Positions 1 to 7,938 of a stretch of DNA of 50,189 nucleotides are shown here, piece by piece; positions within the stretch are counted from its first letter, which is position 1; every line of letters starts with the position of its first letter. The position numbers and the translations under genes were made by a program. The stretch is from positions 866,401 through 916,589 of the forward strand of contig JAMPAK010000001.1 of the NCBI GenBank assembly GCA_023667285.1, read 5' to 3'. The notes under the pieces are model-generated. The model had not been told where the DNA came from. It saw only the letters and a program-made list of their open reading frames with translations, and ran no database searches. The stretch is from Muribaculaceae bacterium (GTDB lineage Bacteria > Bacteroidota > Bacteroidia > Bacteroidales > Muribaculaceae).

Positions 1-10
1 GCCCCTCTTT

Positions 11-238
11 GACCACCTTGGCGTTTAGGGTGACGCAATGACGAAGTCAGGAAATGGTAGTCCACTCGGCCTCAGACCCTGGACTATATGGAGTTCAGCT
101 CCGTGACAAAGCCGGCGCGATGTCAGGGACGTCCCGCAAGGGGGACTGACAGACACCTCACCGGTTACCAAGAAGGTCTTTAGCCGTAAAGACCTTGGGA
201 TGGCAGACATTTACAGTCCATCCCCTACACAACACCCA
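11..238 (+). other. Hairpin-rich stretch, possible structured RNA (unidentified)
   Basis: There is no convincing gene here. The stretch is rich in potential helices: GGAG-TTCAG-CTCC near 90-102, GTCCC-GCAA-GGGGGAC near 131-147, a 10-bp hairpin AAGGTCTTTA/TAAAGACCTT at 173-196, and GGGATGG/CCATCCC at about 197-224. Bases 11-21 could also pair with 168-178 (9 of 11 positions), which would exclude the 173-196 hairpin, so two alternative folds are possible. A terminator follows directly. I compared it by eye with RNase P RNA, tmRNA, 5S rRNA and common riboswitches and found no match. It may be the 3' part of an RNA that begins before the window. Confidence 0.3.
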
Positions 239-285
239 AGACCCGGCCATAGTGGTACCAGCGACCCAAGGCCGGGTCTATTTTT
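239..285 (+). terminator. Intrinsic terminator
   Basis: A perfect 10-bp stem, AGACCCGGCC (239-248) with GGCCGGGTCT (270-279), has a 21-nt loop and is followed by ATTTTT. It ends whatever is transcribed rightward from before the window, probably the structured stretch just upstream. A second hairpin, TTCCCCG...CGGGGAA, lies at 311-342. Confidence 0.7.
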
Positions 286-409
286 GTGTGTCAGTCCCGG
301 GAGATGAAAATTCCCCGGCATCGCGGATGCGGTGTCGGGGAATCGTCGAATTATTGTTGAGGAAAGAGAAGAGGTTCCTATGCTAAGAACTTAGGGGAGA
401 GAAGATAGA

Positions 410-451
410 GAGGGGCGGCGGCCGCTGCTGTTGACAGCGTCGCAGCCCCTC
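410..451 (-). terminator. Terminator of the OmpA-like gene
   Basis: On the minus strand, eight bases after the ompA-like stop, GAGGGGC...GCCCCTC forms a long GC-rich hairpin with inner CGCTG/CAGCG pairing, followed by a pyrimidine-rich tail (TCTATCTTCTCT). Confidence 0.6.
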
Positions 452-459
452 TGTGAGGT

Positions 460-1671
460 TTATTCGGGAACGGCGAAGATGACGATGCGGTTCCAGTTGT
501 TTGTCTCGTAAGGCTGGACGTCAGAGCCTTCAGCGTCGAGGACGAGGCGAGAAGCGTCGATGCCATAGTCGCCAGTGAGGATGTCGGCAACAGCCTGTGC
601 GCGGCGCTCTGAGAGCTTCATGTTGTAAGCGGAGGTGCCGGTGTCCTTGTCAGCATAGCCGCGGATTACAATCTGGGTGTTGGGGTTGGCCTTCATGTAC
701 TCGGCGATGTTGTAGACATTGACCATTTCCTCAGATGAAACGTATGCAGAGTTGATTCTGAAGCGTACGGTGGGGAATATGGTGGTTCCGTTGACGACGG
801 TCTGCTGGACAATCTGAGTCTCGGGGCATGGGAGTTGAGCCTCAGCGGCAGCGAGGGCGGCAGCTGTTGTGGCGAGAGCGCCGCGGAGCTCGTTGACCTG
901 AGCGTTAGCCTGGTTGAGGGCGTTGATATAGTCGCAAGCGTTGTATTTCTCGAATTTCGAGCCAGTGAAATGGATGGCTATGCCACCGATGGCTGAGAAG
1001 TCGACGTCGACGGGCTTGCCGAAAGCGTAGTTGTTGAAGTTGTCGCCATAGAGCGATGCGCGTCCCTCAGCAAAGATGTCGATGTAGTCGCTGCAGCGGA
1101 AACGGAGTTGCAGACCTGCTGACACGGGGAAGAGCCACTGGTTTGATTTGGTTCTGCCATCGAGGTCGCTGATGTTGCCAACACGGGGCTTGTAGTCCCA
1201 AACGAATGTTGAGCCAAGACCGATGAACGGGACAATTGAGAATACACGTCCGGGGCGGTAGCCGCCGATGGAGTTGAACATATCCCACATGAAGTCAACG
1301 TTGAGGTTGGCGGTCTGAGCCTTTGCGGTGAGACCCTGGTTCCAGTGCATCTTGCCGTAGTATGCAGAGAAGCGGAATCCGAGATAGGGTGATATCCAAC
1401 GTCCTACGCCGAGATTGTAAACAGCAGTGAGTCTGCGGTGTGTGTCAGGTGAGCTAGGGTCGTTCTCCACGAATGGGGAGCGGATGCCGGCGCCAAGCTG
1501 GAGATACCAGTTGTTGCGCCATGAGCCGGTTGTGTAGATGTCCTTGCACTTCACCTCGTCTACAGTGGTGAAGGTGGCCTCCTCGACAACGAGGTTTTCT
1601 TGAGCCTTGATTTCATTGGCAGCCGCGAGTGTAGTAGCCACGGTGGCCAGAAGTAACAGTTGCTTTTTCAT
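460..1671 (-). CDS. OmpA family outer-membrane protein
   Basis: A 403-residue envelope protein. Residues 1-24 are a signal peptide ending near IKAQ. The middle, about 45-240, has alternating aromatic and polar segments typical of a small outer-membrane beta barrel. A short Ala-rich helical linker (about 255-285) follows. The C-terminal OmpA-like domain (about 295-403) carries GYADKDTGTSAYN and LSERRAQAVADIL, the pattern that binds diaminopimelate of peptidoglycan. Its role is anchoring the outer membrane to the cell wall. It is a single-gene unit with its own terminator. The start is fixed by the signal peptide. No good TAnnTTTG box was found in the 190 bases upstream. Such proteins are usually abundant; that is family knowledge, not seen here. 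Confidence 0.9.
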   Translation of the reverse strand: MKKQLLLLATVATTLAAANEIKAQENLVVEEATFTTVDEVKCKDIYTTGSWRNNWYLQLGAGIRSPFVENDPSSPDTHRRLTAVYNLGVGRWISPYLGFRFSAYYGKMHWNQGLTAKAQTANLNVDFMWDMFNSIGGYRPGRVFSIVPFIGLGSTFVWDYKPRVGNISDLDGRTKSNQWLFPVSAGLQLRFRCSDYIDIFAEGRASLYGDNFNNYAFGKPVDVDFSAIGGIAIHFTGSKFEKYNACDYINALNQANAQVNELRGALATTAAALAAAEAQLPCPETQIVQQTVVNGTTIFPTVRFRINSAYVSSEEMVNVYNIAEYMKANPNTQIVIRGYADKDTGTSAYNMKLSERRAQAVADILTGDYGIDASRLVLDAEGSDVQPYETNNWNRIVIFAVPE

Positions 1672-1858
1672 ACTCTCATAAGTTAGAGTGAAACATGAAA
1701 GTTTGTTAGTAAACTAGGTGATGTTAGTCAGTTTGTATGTCTGATAAACGTTAAACAATCTTTCTTTGTTCAAACCAAATCAAAAGGGAGTGTGTTTTTT
1801 AACATGTAGTTGTTAAAAATGTTAATTGCAAGGGCTTGAGAGTGCGTGTAAGGGCATG

Positions 1859-1962
1859 AAAAAAGGGTAAGCTTACTACATCGCACCGCTACGACCCGGT
1901 ACCGTTGCTTCGATCAAGACCTGGCGGAGTTCCCGGGGAGCTGGTCGTGTAGGACTTACCCG
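1859..1962 (-). ncRNA. ffs: Signal recognition particle RNA (4.5S, bacterial small type)
   Basis: On the minus strand a roughly 100-nt hairpin RNA starts GGGTAAGTCC and ends GTAAGCTTACCC followed by TTTTTT. The two ends pair (GGGTAAG/CTTACCC). The apical region reads CCAGGTCTTGATCGAAGCAA, matching the conserved SRP domain IV (CCAGGnC...GAAGCA) that binds Ffh. A TACCTTTG -7 box sits just upstream of the 5' end, and the U-tract at 1859-1864 ends transcription. The RNA forms the SRP with Ffh and targets inner-membrane proteins to the translocon. The exact 5' end is uncertain by a few bases. Confidence 0.85.
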
Positions 1963-1966
1963 GCTG

Positions 1967-1998
1967 CAAAGGTACGACTTTTCGCTGAGATGGCAAGC
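1967..1998 (-). promoter_or_regulatory. Promoter of SRP RNA
   Basis: The -7 box TACCTTTG (1967-1974) matches the Bacteroidetes TAnnTTTG consensus. A CTTG near 1994-1997 is a near match to the -33 TTTG. Transcription would start about 1962, which agrees with the RNA's base-paired 5' end. From here to the dcp terminator at 2187 I see nothing else. Confidence 0.65.
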
Positions 1999-2186
1999 GT
2001 TTCGGGCAAATTTTTTATCAAACTAATCGGAATTGAGTATTGGGGAGGTGGCGAAGGGGTGAGAAAATCATTGGTTTTCGGTATTTTGTAAGACCAATAT
2101 AAGCAGTAATTTTGTATCGGAAAAATGTTATCGCCTGCGGCTTGACGCCCATGGCACCTCATAGTGAAATAAGAATGTTATTGTTG

Positions 2187-2232
2187 AAAAAAAGGCCGCT
2201 GGCTCTGGTTGTGACAACCGGAATCAGCGGCC
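2187..2232 (-). terminator. Terminator after the M3 peptidase gene
   Basis: On the minus strand GGCCGCTG...CAGCGGCC contains an inner GGTTGTGACAACC hairpin and is followed by seven T residues. This is a strong intrinsic terminator for the TPR-peptidase operon. Confidence 0.85.
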
Positions 2233-2253
2233 TTGATGGTGAGAAGTGGTAGG

Positions 2254-4386
2254 TCAGTCTTTGTCGTGGAGGTCAGAGGGGAGAGTGGGGGCGGGGGTGC
2301 TGATGCCGTCGCGCTTCAGGAGTGCGTCGATGGTGGCGTCGTGGCCGCGGAAACGACGATATAGGTCGCCGGGATCCTCTGTGCCTCCACGCTCAAGGAT
2401 GTTGTGGCGGAATGACTCGGCAGTGGCGGGGTCGAATATGCCGTTCTCCTTGAAGTGGGCGAATGCATCAGCATCGAGGACTTCGGCCCACTTGTAACTA
2501 TAGTATCCGGCGGCATAGCCTCCTGAGAAGATGTGGCTGAAAGTGGGTGATGACATTGTGCCGTCGACGGGGGCGAAGATGGCTACGGAGGAGCCGGCCT
2601 CGCGCTCGAAGGCCACGGGGTCGTCGACGGGAGATGTGACGGTGTGCCATGCCATGTCGATGAGGCCGAAGTTGAGCTGACGGAGGCATGCGTAGGCCGC
2701 TCCAAACTGAGATGATGCGATGATGCGGTCGACGAGCTCGGCCGGGATAGGCTCTCCGGTCTGGTAATGACGGGCGAAACCGTCAAGGAACTCCTTCTCG
2801 GTGAGGTAGTTCTCATTGAACTGAGAAGGGAGCTCGACGAAGTCGCGCAGCACATTGGTGCCTGAGAGTGAGGCGTAGCGGGTGTTGGCAAGGAGGCCGT
2901 GGAGGGCATGGCCAAACTCATGCAAGAAGGTCTCCACCTCATAGGGGGTGAGGAGGGATGGCTTGGTGTCGGTGGGCTTGGTGAAGTTCATGACAATGCT
3001 CACATGCGGGCGAGAGTTGAGGCCGCTATCTGTGGTCTCCTGAGGCTTGAACTCGGTCATCCATGCGCCTGGACGCTTTGAGGGGCGGGGATAGAAGTCG
3101 GTGTAGATGACACCAAGATATGAGCCATCTTTGTCTTTCACCTCAAAAGCAGTGACGTCCGGATGATAGACGGGGATGTCGGGGTTCTTCTCGAAGGTTA
3201 TGCCATAGAGCTTGCCCGCGAGGCCGAAGACGCCGTTGATGACATTGTCAATCTCAAAGTAGGGACGCATCTCCTCCTCATTGTAAGAGTATTTGGCGTT
3301 CTTGAGTTTGTTTGAGTAGTAACTGTAGTCCCAGGGCTTGATTTCAACGGGCTTGCCCTCGAGGGATGAGGCAAATTCGGTGAGTTCCTTGAGTTCGGCG
3401 TCGAGGGCGGGGCGATATGCATCGCGCAGGGAGTTGAGAAGTTTGTAGACGTTTGCCGGTTTCTTGGCCATTGTCTCGGCGAGGGAGTAGTCAGCATATG
3501 TCTTGTAGCCAAGCAGGTTGGCAATTTTCAGTCGGGTCTCGGCAATCTCCTGCATGACGGGGAGGTTATTGTATTCGCCCTTCTGATTTCGTCCGCTGTA
3601 GAGGCGATAGAATTTCTCACGCAGGTCAGGACGGTCGCTGTATTTCATGAATGCCATGTAGACTGGCTGGTCGAGGGTAAAGAGATATTCACCCTCACGT
3701 CCTTTCTCCTTAGCAGCCAGAGCGGCAGCCTCTATGGAACTCTCCGGGAGACCGGTGAGGTCATCTTTGCCCAACCATATCTCGTAAGTGTTGACCTCCT
3801 TGAGGACGTTCTGGCCGAAAATTGTGGTTAGTTCGCTGAGGCGGCTAGTGAGGTTTCTGTATTTCTCGCGATCCTCGCCCTGAAGGAGTGCGCCGCTGCG
3901 GACAAAGCCCTGGTATGTGCGGTGGAGGAGCATCTTGTCCTCTTTGTCGAGGTTGAGGGTGTCGCCTGAGTCGTGGACAGCCTTGATGCGCTCCCAGAGG
4001 CCGGGATTGAGCGAGATGGCGGTAGAGTATTCAGAGAGGCGGGGAGTTATCTTCATTGAGAGCTCCATCATCTCGTTGTCGCTGAGGGCGGAGAGGAGCG
4101 GATAGAACACATTCAGCACCCTGTCGAGGTCTTGGCCAGAACGTGCCATGGCCTTAATGGTGTTCTCGAATGTGGGGGTCTCAGGGTTTGAGACTATAGC
4201 ATCAATCTCCTTGAGACCCAGCTCGATGCCACGGTCGATGGCCGGCTCATAGTCTGCTATGGTAATACGGTCGAAGGGTGCTGTGGAGTGAGGTGTCCCT
4301 TCAAAGTTGCTGAAAAATGGATTTTGTGCTTGTGTCATAAGCGTAGTGGCGGCAGCGGCCGCAATGATTGTTGTTCGTAGCGCCAT
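2254..4386 (-). CDS. dcp: M3 family peptidyl-dipeptidase (Dcp-like)
   Basis: A 710-residue zinc metallopeptidase of the M3 (thimet oligopeptidase/Dcp) family, which trims dipeptides or short peptides. The zinc motif HEFGH is at residues 489-493, followed by a conserved acidic stretch (FVELPSQFNENY) carrying the third ligand. The length fits Dcp (about 680-710). I chose the ATG at 4386: it starts a hydrophobic signal-like segment (MALRTTIIAAAAATTLMTQA), so the enzyme is probably periplasmic. The frame stays open for 57 more codons upstream, but those lie inside the neighbouring TPR gene. The start is 4 bases after the TPR gene's stop, so the two form an operon. Confidence 0.92.
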   Translation of the reverse strand: MALRTTIIAAAAATTLMTQAQNPFFSNFEGTPHSTAPFDRITIADYEPAIDRGIELGLKEIDAIVSNPETPTFENTIKAMARSGQDLDRVLNVFYPLLSALSDNEMMELSMKITPRLSEYSTAISLNPGLWERIKAVHDSGDTLNLDKEDKMLLHRTYQGFVRSGALLQGEDREKYRNLTSRLSELTTIFGQNVLKEVNTYEIWLGKDDLTGLPESSIEAAALAAKEKGREGEYLFTLDQPVYMAFMKYSDRPDLREKFYRLYSGRNQKGEYNNLPVMQEIAETRLKIANLLGYKTYADYSLAETMAKKPANVYKLLNSLRDAYRPALDAELKELTEFASSLEGKPVEIKPWDYSYYSNKLKNAKYSYNEEEMRPYFEIDNVINGVFGLAGKLYGITFEKNPDIPVYHPDVTAFEVKDKDGSYLGVIYTDFYPRPSKRPGAWMTEFKPQETTDSGLNSRPHVSIVMNFTKPTDTKPSLLTPYEVETFLHEFGHALHGLLANTRYASLSGTNVLRDFVELPSQFNENYLTEKEFLDGFARHYQTGEPIPAELVDRIIASSQFGAAYACLRQLNFGLIDMAWHTVTSPVDDPVAFEREAGSSVAIFAPVDGTMSSPTFSHIFSGGYAAGYYSYKWAEVLDADAFAHFKENGIFDPATAESFRHNILERGGTEDPGDLYRRFRGHDATIDALLKRDGISTPAPTLPSDLHDKD

Positions 4387-4390
4387 ATTA

Positions 4391-6607
4391 TTATATCCTG
4401 TGTCCTTTGTTGAGGGCGATGATTGAGGCTCGGTCAGCGATGATCGAGACTGTGAGGGGATTGAGGGCAGCGAGAGCCGGGACGGATGCGATGTCGCGGT
4501 TGAGGTCTGCTCGGAAACCCTCGTTGTCGAAATCGCGTGAGGCGATGGAGTCGGCATATCTTTCGGCTGCCTGAGTGGGGGAGCCTGTGAGGAGTTCCAG
4601 ATGTCCGGCGTTGAGATAGTCTGTGGGTGTATGGTCAGGAAGATCCATGATCCGTGAAGTGAAGGTGCGGCAGCGCTCGTAGTCTCCGTCGAGAAGAGTG
4701 CACCAGGCTATGGCTCTGAGAGCCTTAGGGGAGTCAGCGCCCAGATACTCAGCCTTGAAAAGTTGCTGAAGGGCCTCGTCGAAGCGGCGGAGTTTCAGAA
4801 GGCATAGACCGGTGTTGAGAATCAGTTTGACGTCGTCGGGCTTAGACTCGGATAATGACCTATAGTAGCGGAGGGCGCTCTCATAATTGCCGGCGGCACG
4901 CTGGCACGATGCAAGGCGGCGGCGTGTCCATCGGCTCTGGGGATTGAGCATCTCGCTCTGCTCATAGAAGCGGATGGCCTCACTGATGTCTCCCAGTGCC
5001 TGACGGCAGTAGCCCATCTTTTGGTATAGCTCGGCCTCAGGTGTGACAAGCAGGTCGAGACGCGAGAACACGTCGAAGGCATCCTCGAAATATCGGCGGC
5101 GGAAGTAGAACTCGCCTATAAGGCGGAGAGTGTCGGCGTCGTCAAATATCTCTCTAAGATCAGGGAGAGCCGGGAGGTTCATGGCGTCGGCAAAGGGGTC
5201 GCGGAACTCAGCTTTGCGTCTGAAGAGCTTGTAGAAGCGATAGAGGTTTCTCACATAGTCGGCCGTGAGACTCTCGCGCGAGAGTTTGGCGGTGTTCATC
5301 CCGGCTGCACGTATCTGGTCGAGCTGGTCGGCCTGCATGCGCAGTTGCTGCATCATCATGTCGCGCTGTCCGCTCGGGATGGAGGTCAGAGAGAGAGCTA
5401 CGGAGTACTTGTCGCTGTCGCAGAAGGCAGCGGTGTTGCCGATGACATCGATCAGGGGAATAAGGTCAGCAAGACCTGACACATGGAGCTCAGAGCGACC
5501 GGTGTGGAACGGCATGAACCAGTTGGCGGGGTCGTGGAAGAAAGGGAAAGTCTTGAGTCTTGAGAAAGTGGCCATCATGACATCGCCGCCATCCTCCTGA
5601 ATCTCCTGCAGTTCCTTGAGTTTGTCTGAGAGGCCGCTTTTGTCGAGCAGTTCTGCCCACTCGGGGTTCTCCTCGAGCAGGGCGCTGTCAGGGTCGATGG
5701 GCTTATGGCGGAGTTTCTCAATCTCTGGGCGAAGTTTCATCATCTCAGGCAGGAGCTCATCGTTGAACTTGCGTGTGAGCCTCTCTGTGTCGCGGGCGCG
5801 GATAAACTGCATGGTGGCCATGCGGACATCTGAGGGCCATGACGGGGTCTCGCGCAGGGAGTCGAGACGCAGGCGCAGTTTGCGGCTCTGTGGTCTATTG
5901 CGCCACTGCCACATGCCCATCAGGAGTCCGCAGAGGGAGCGCACGGAGACTGCGGCGTCTGTGGAACAATATCCATCCATGAGCAAGAGCATGCGCCGCT
6001 CGTCATACCACTCCATGAGCCCCAGCGTGAGTGCGCTCACGGCGAGAGACTTGACATGGGATGGCAGGGAGGGGTCAGAGATGAGTGTGGTGTATGTCTC
6101 AGCGTCTGTCGATGAGAGGGGATAACTAATCCACAATGAGTTGAAAATCTCTTTTTCGAGAGCCTCGCTCCTGAGGGTTAGCTCTTTGGAGGCCTCCATA
6201 GGGTTCTCGGCCAGAGCTGCGAGCGAGAGTTTCTGAGCCAGGCGTCCATACTCGGCTTTGAGTTGGGACAGAGAGGGCGGAGTGATGGCCGAGGCAGTGC
6301 GGGCCATGGAGTAGTAGAGTGTGGGGGCGTCCGTCATTGTGACGGCGCGGCTCATGGCGTCAGCCGTACTGAGTATATCACCCTTGAGGGCGTCCATGGC
6401 CTCAGGAAGTCCGGGGTCAGGGAGTCCGCGGAGGGCAAAGTCTGACATGTAGCCATATTGCTGCCTGAGGCGCTCAAGGTCAGCCTTGAAGGGAGAGAGC
6501 ATTCTCAGCCCGTCGGAGGCATTGTCGAGAGCGTTGAGGGCGTCGTTGACGCGCCCGGCCTTCAGGAGGGCAGATATTTCTGTTATATTTATGGGGTTTT
6601 CAGTCAT
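4391..6607 (-). CDS. Tetratricopeptide-repeat protein, cytoplasmic
   Basis: A 738-residue protein with no signal peptide or membrane segment. The N-terminal two thirds are helical, Leu/Arg/Met-rich and not recognised. Residues about 500-690 contain several TPR units (for example LYQKMGYCRQALGDISEAI, then NTGLCLLKLRRFDEALQQL), which normally mediate protein-protein contacts. It is the first gene of a two-gene operon with the M3 peptidase, but no functional link can be read from sequence. A TAAATTTG promoter box lies so close to the ATG that the mRNA may be leaderless. Function unknown. Confidence 0.85.
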   Translation of the reverse strand: MTENPINITEISALLKAGRVNDALNALDNASDGLRMLSPFKADLERLRQQYGYMSDFALRGLPDPGLPEAMDALKGDILSTADAMSRAVTMTDAPTLYYSMARTASAITPPSLSQLKAEYGRLAQKLSLAALAENPMEASKELTLRSEALEKEIFNSLWISYPLSSTDAETYTTLISDPSLPSHVKSLAVSALTLGLMEWYDERRMLLLMDGYCSTDAAVSVRSLCGLLMGMWQWRNRPQSRKLRLRLDSLRETPSWPSDVRMATMQFIRARDTERLTRKFNDELLPEMMKLRPEIEKLRHKPIDPDSALLEENPEWAELLDKSGLSDKLKELQEIQEDGGDVMMATFSRLKTFPFFHDPANWFMPFHTGRSELHVSGLADLIPLIDVIGNTAAFCDSDKYSVALSLTSIPSGQRDMMMQQLRMQADQLDQIRAAGMNTAKLSRESLTADYVRNLYRFYKLFRRKAEFRDPFADAMNLPALPDLREIFDDADTLRLIGEFYFRRRYFEDAFDVFSRLDLLVTPEAELYQKMGYCRQALGDISEAIRFYEQSEMLNPQSRWTRRRLASCQRAAGNYESALRYYRSLSESKPDDVKLILNTGLCLLKLRRFDEALQQLFKAEYLGADSPKALRAIAWCTLLDGDYERCRTFTSRIMDLPDHTPTDYLNAGHLELLTGSPTQAAERYADSIASRDFDNEGFRADLNRDIASVPALAALNPLTVSIIADRASIIALNKGHRI

Positions 6608-6614
6608 TATCGTG

Positions 6615-6622
6615 CAAATTTA
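6615..6622 (-). promoter_or_regulatory. -7 box of the TPR-peptidase operon
   Basis: On the minus strand TAAATTTG is followed by CACGATA and then the ATG at 6607. With only seven bases between box and start codon, the 5' leader would be nearly absent. It is divergent from the dxr promoter about 80 bases away. Confidence 0.55.
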
Positions 6623-6698
6623 CAATAAAATCAAGCAAAAACCATGCCAAAAAATGTGAAAGGGGAAAAACAAGGAAAGTTGTATGGTGCATTTTTTG

Positions 6699-6706
6699 TA
6701 ACTTTG
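6699..6706 (+). promoter_or_regulatory. -7 box of the dxr operon
   Basis: TAACTTTG matches the TAnnTTTG consensus. A TTG at 6680-6682 is a possible, slightly short-spaced -33 element. Transcription from about 6712 would exclude the longer frame that opens at 6644 and supports the dxr start at 6737. Confidence 0.6.
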
Positions 6707-6736
6707 TGGCTTGAAACGCGAAATAATATACCTTTC

Positions 6737-7897
6737 ATGCCTCACAATATAGCCGTGCTGGGCTCTACCGGCTCAATCGGCACTCAAACGTTAGACATAA
6801 TCTCACAATTCCCGGACCGCTTTCGAGCCACTGTCCTCGCAGCCGGCAGCAATGTCGACATGCTTATCCGTCAGTCAGTGGCCCACAGGCCGTCACTGGC
6901 GATAATAGCAGACGAGTCGAGATATCAGGCTCTGCGCGATGCCCTAACTCCCCTGGGCATCGAGACGGCTGCCGGAGCCGAGGCGATGGCCGACGCCATG
7001 GAACGTCCTGACTTCGACACCGTGGTCACTGCCACTGTGGGCTACAGCGGTCTTCTCCCGACGGTCCGTGCCGTCCGCGCCGGTAAGGAGATAGCCCTTG
7101 CCAACAAGGAGACCCTTGTGGTGGCCGGCGAACTTGTGACACGGCTGCTCAAGGAATCGGCCTCGAAGGTCATTCCGGTGGACTCCGAGCACTCTGCCAT
7201 CTATCAATGCATGGCAGGAGAGGATCCGGCCACGGTGGCCAAACTTATAATAACGGCCTCAGGAGGACCTTTCAGGACCTGGACACCTGAGCAGACCGCT
7301 CTGGCCACGGCAGCCCAGGCGCTGCGCCACCCACGGTGGACCATGGGGGCCAAGATTACCATCGACTCAGCCACGATGCTCAACAAGGCGTTTGAGATCA
7401 TCGAGGCGCGCTGGCTCTTCGGGATAGAGCCTGAGAAGATTGAGGCTGTGGTGCATCCGCAGTCGATAGTCCACTCGATGGTTGAGTTTATCGATGGAGC
7501 CGTGAAGGCACAGCTGGGGATTCCTGATATGCATCTCCCCATCCGCTATGCCCTGGGTGACGCAACGCGCCTCCCGTCTGCCGAGCGTCCGTTGAGCCTT
7601 ACTGACTATGCCTCGCTCACCTTCGAGAAGCCTGACCCGGTGCGCTTCCCCTGTCTGACTCTCGCACACAGAGCCTTGAGCGAGGGAGGCAACACCGCCT
7701 GCATCATCAATGCTGCCAACGAGGTGGCTGTGGCGGCATTTCTGGAGGGTCACATCTCATTTCCCGGCATCTATGACACCATCACGGACGCGCTTGTCCA
7801 CATTCCTCATATAGACACACCCTCGTTGGCCGACTATGTGGAGACACATCAGGCCACCATAGGCTACTGTCTCGACCGTCTCGGCCGGACCAGATAA
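6737..7897 (+). CDS. dxr: 1-deoxy-D-xylulose 5-phosphate reductoisomerase
   Basis: A 386-residue enzyme of the MEP isoprenoid pathway, converting DXP to 2-C-methyl-D-erythritol 4-phosphate with NADPH. The NADPH-binding motif GSTGSIG is at residues 9-15. Further family signatures are ANKETLVVAGE, PVDSEHSAIYQC (metal and substrate ligands), TASGGPFR, and HPxWxMGxKIT followed by DSATMLNK. The start at 6737 places the nucleotide-binding strand at the N terminus, as in the family, and lies downstream of the predicted transcription start. It is followed by rseP after 41 bases, so co-transcription is likely. Confidence 0.97.
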   Translation: MPHNIAVLGSTGSIGTQTLDIISQFPDRFRATVLAAGSNVDMLIRQSVAHRPSLAIIADESRYQALRDALTPLGIETAAGAEAMADAMERPDFDTVVTATVGYSGLLPTVRAVRAGKEIALANKETLVVAGELVTRLLKESASKVIPVDSEHSAIYQCMAGEDPATVAKLIITASGGPFRTWTPEQTALATAAQALRHPRWTMGAKITIDSATMLNKAFEIIEARWLFGIEPEKIEAVVHPQSIVHSMVEFIDGAVKAQLGIPDMHLPIRYALGDATRLPSAERPLSLTDYASLTFEKPDPVRFPCLTLAHRALSEGGNTACIINAANEVAVAAFLEGHISFPGIYDTITDALVHIPHIDTPSLADYVETHQATIGYCLDRLGRTR

Positions 7898-7938
7898 AGA
7901 ATCAATAACAATCAGAATCACACTCACTACGTTCCAAG

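Noticed and set aside
1956-2162. 68-residue minus-strand frame between ffs and the M3 peptidase terminator
   Set aside because: It overlaps the ffs promoter and has no family-like features, signal or good start context.
4387-4557. N-terminal extension of the M3 peptidase
   Set aside because: It lies inside the TPR gene, is Ser/Pro/Thr-rich without family similarity, and would precede a signal-like segment.
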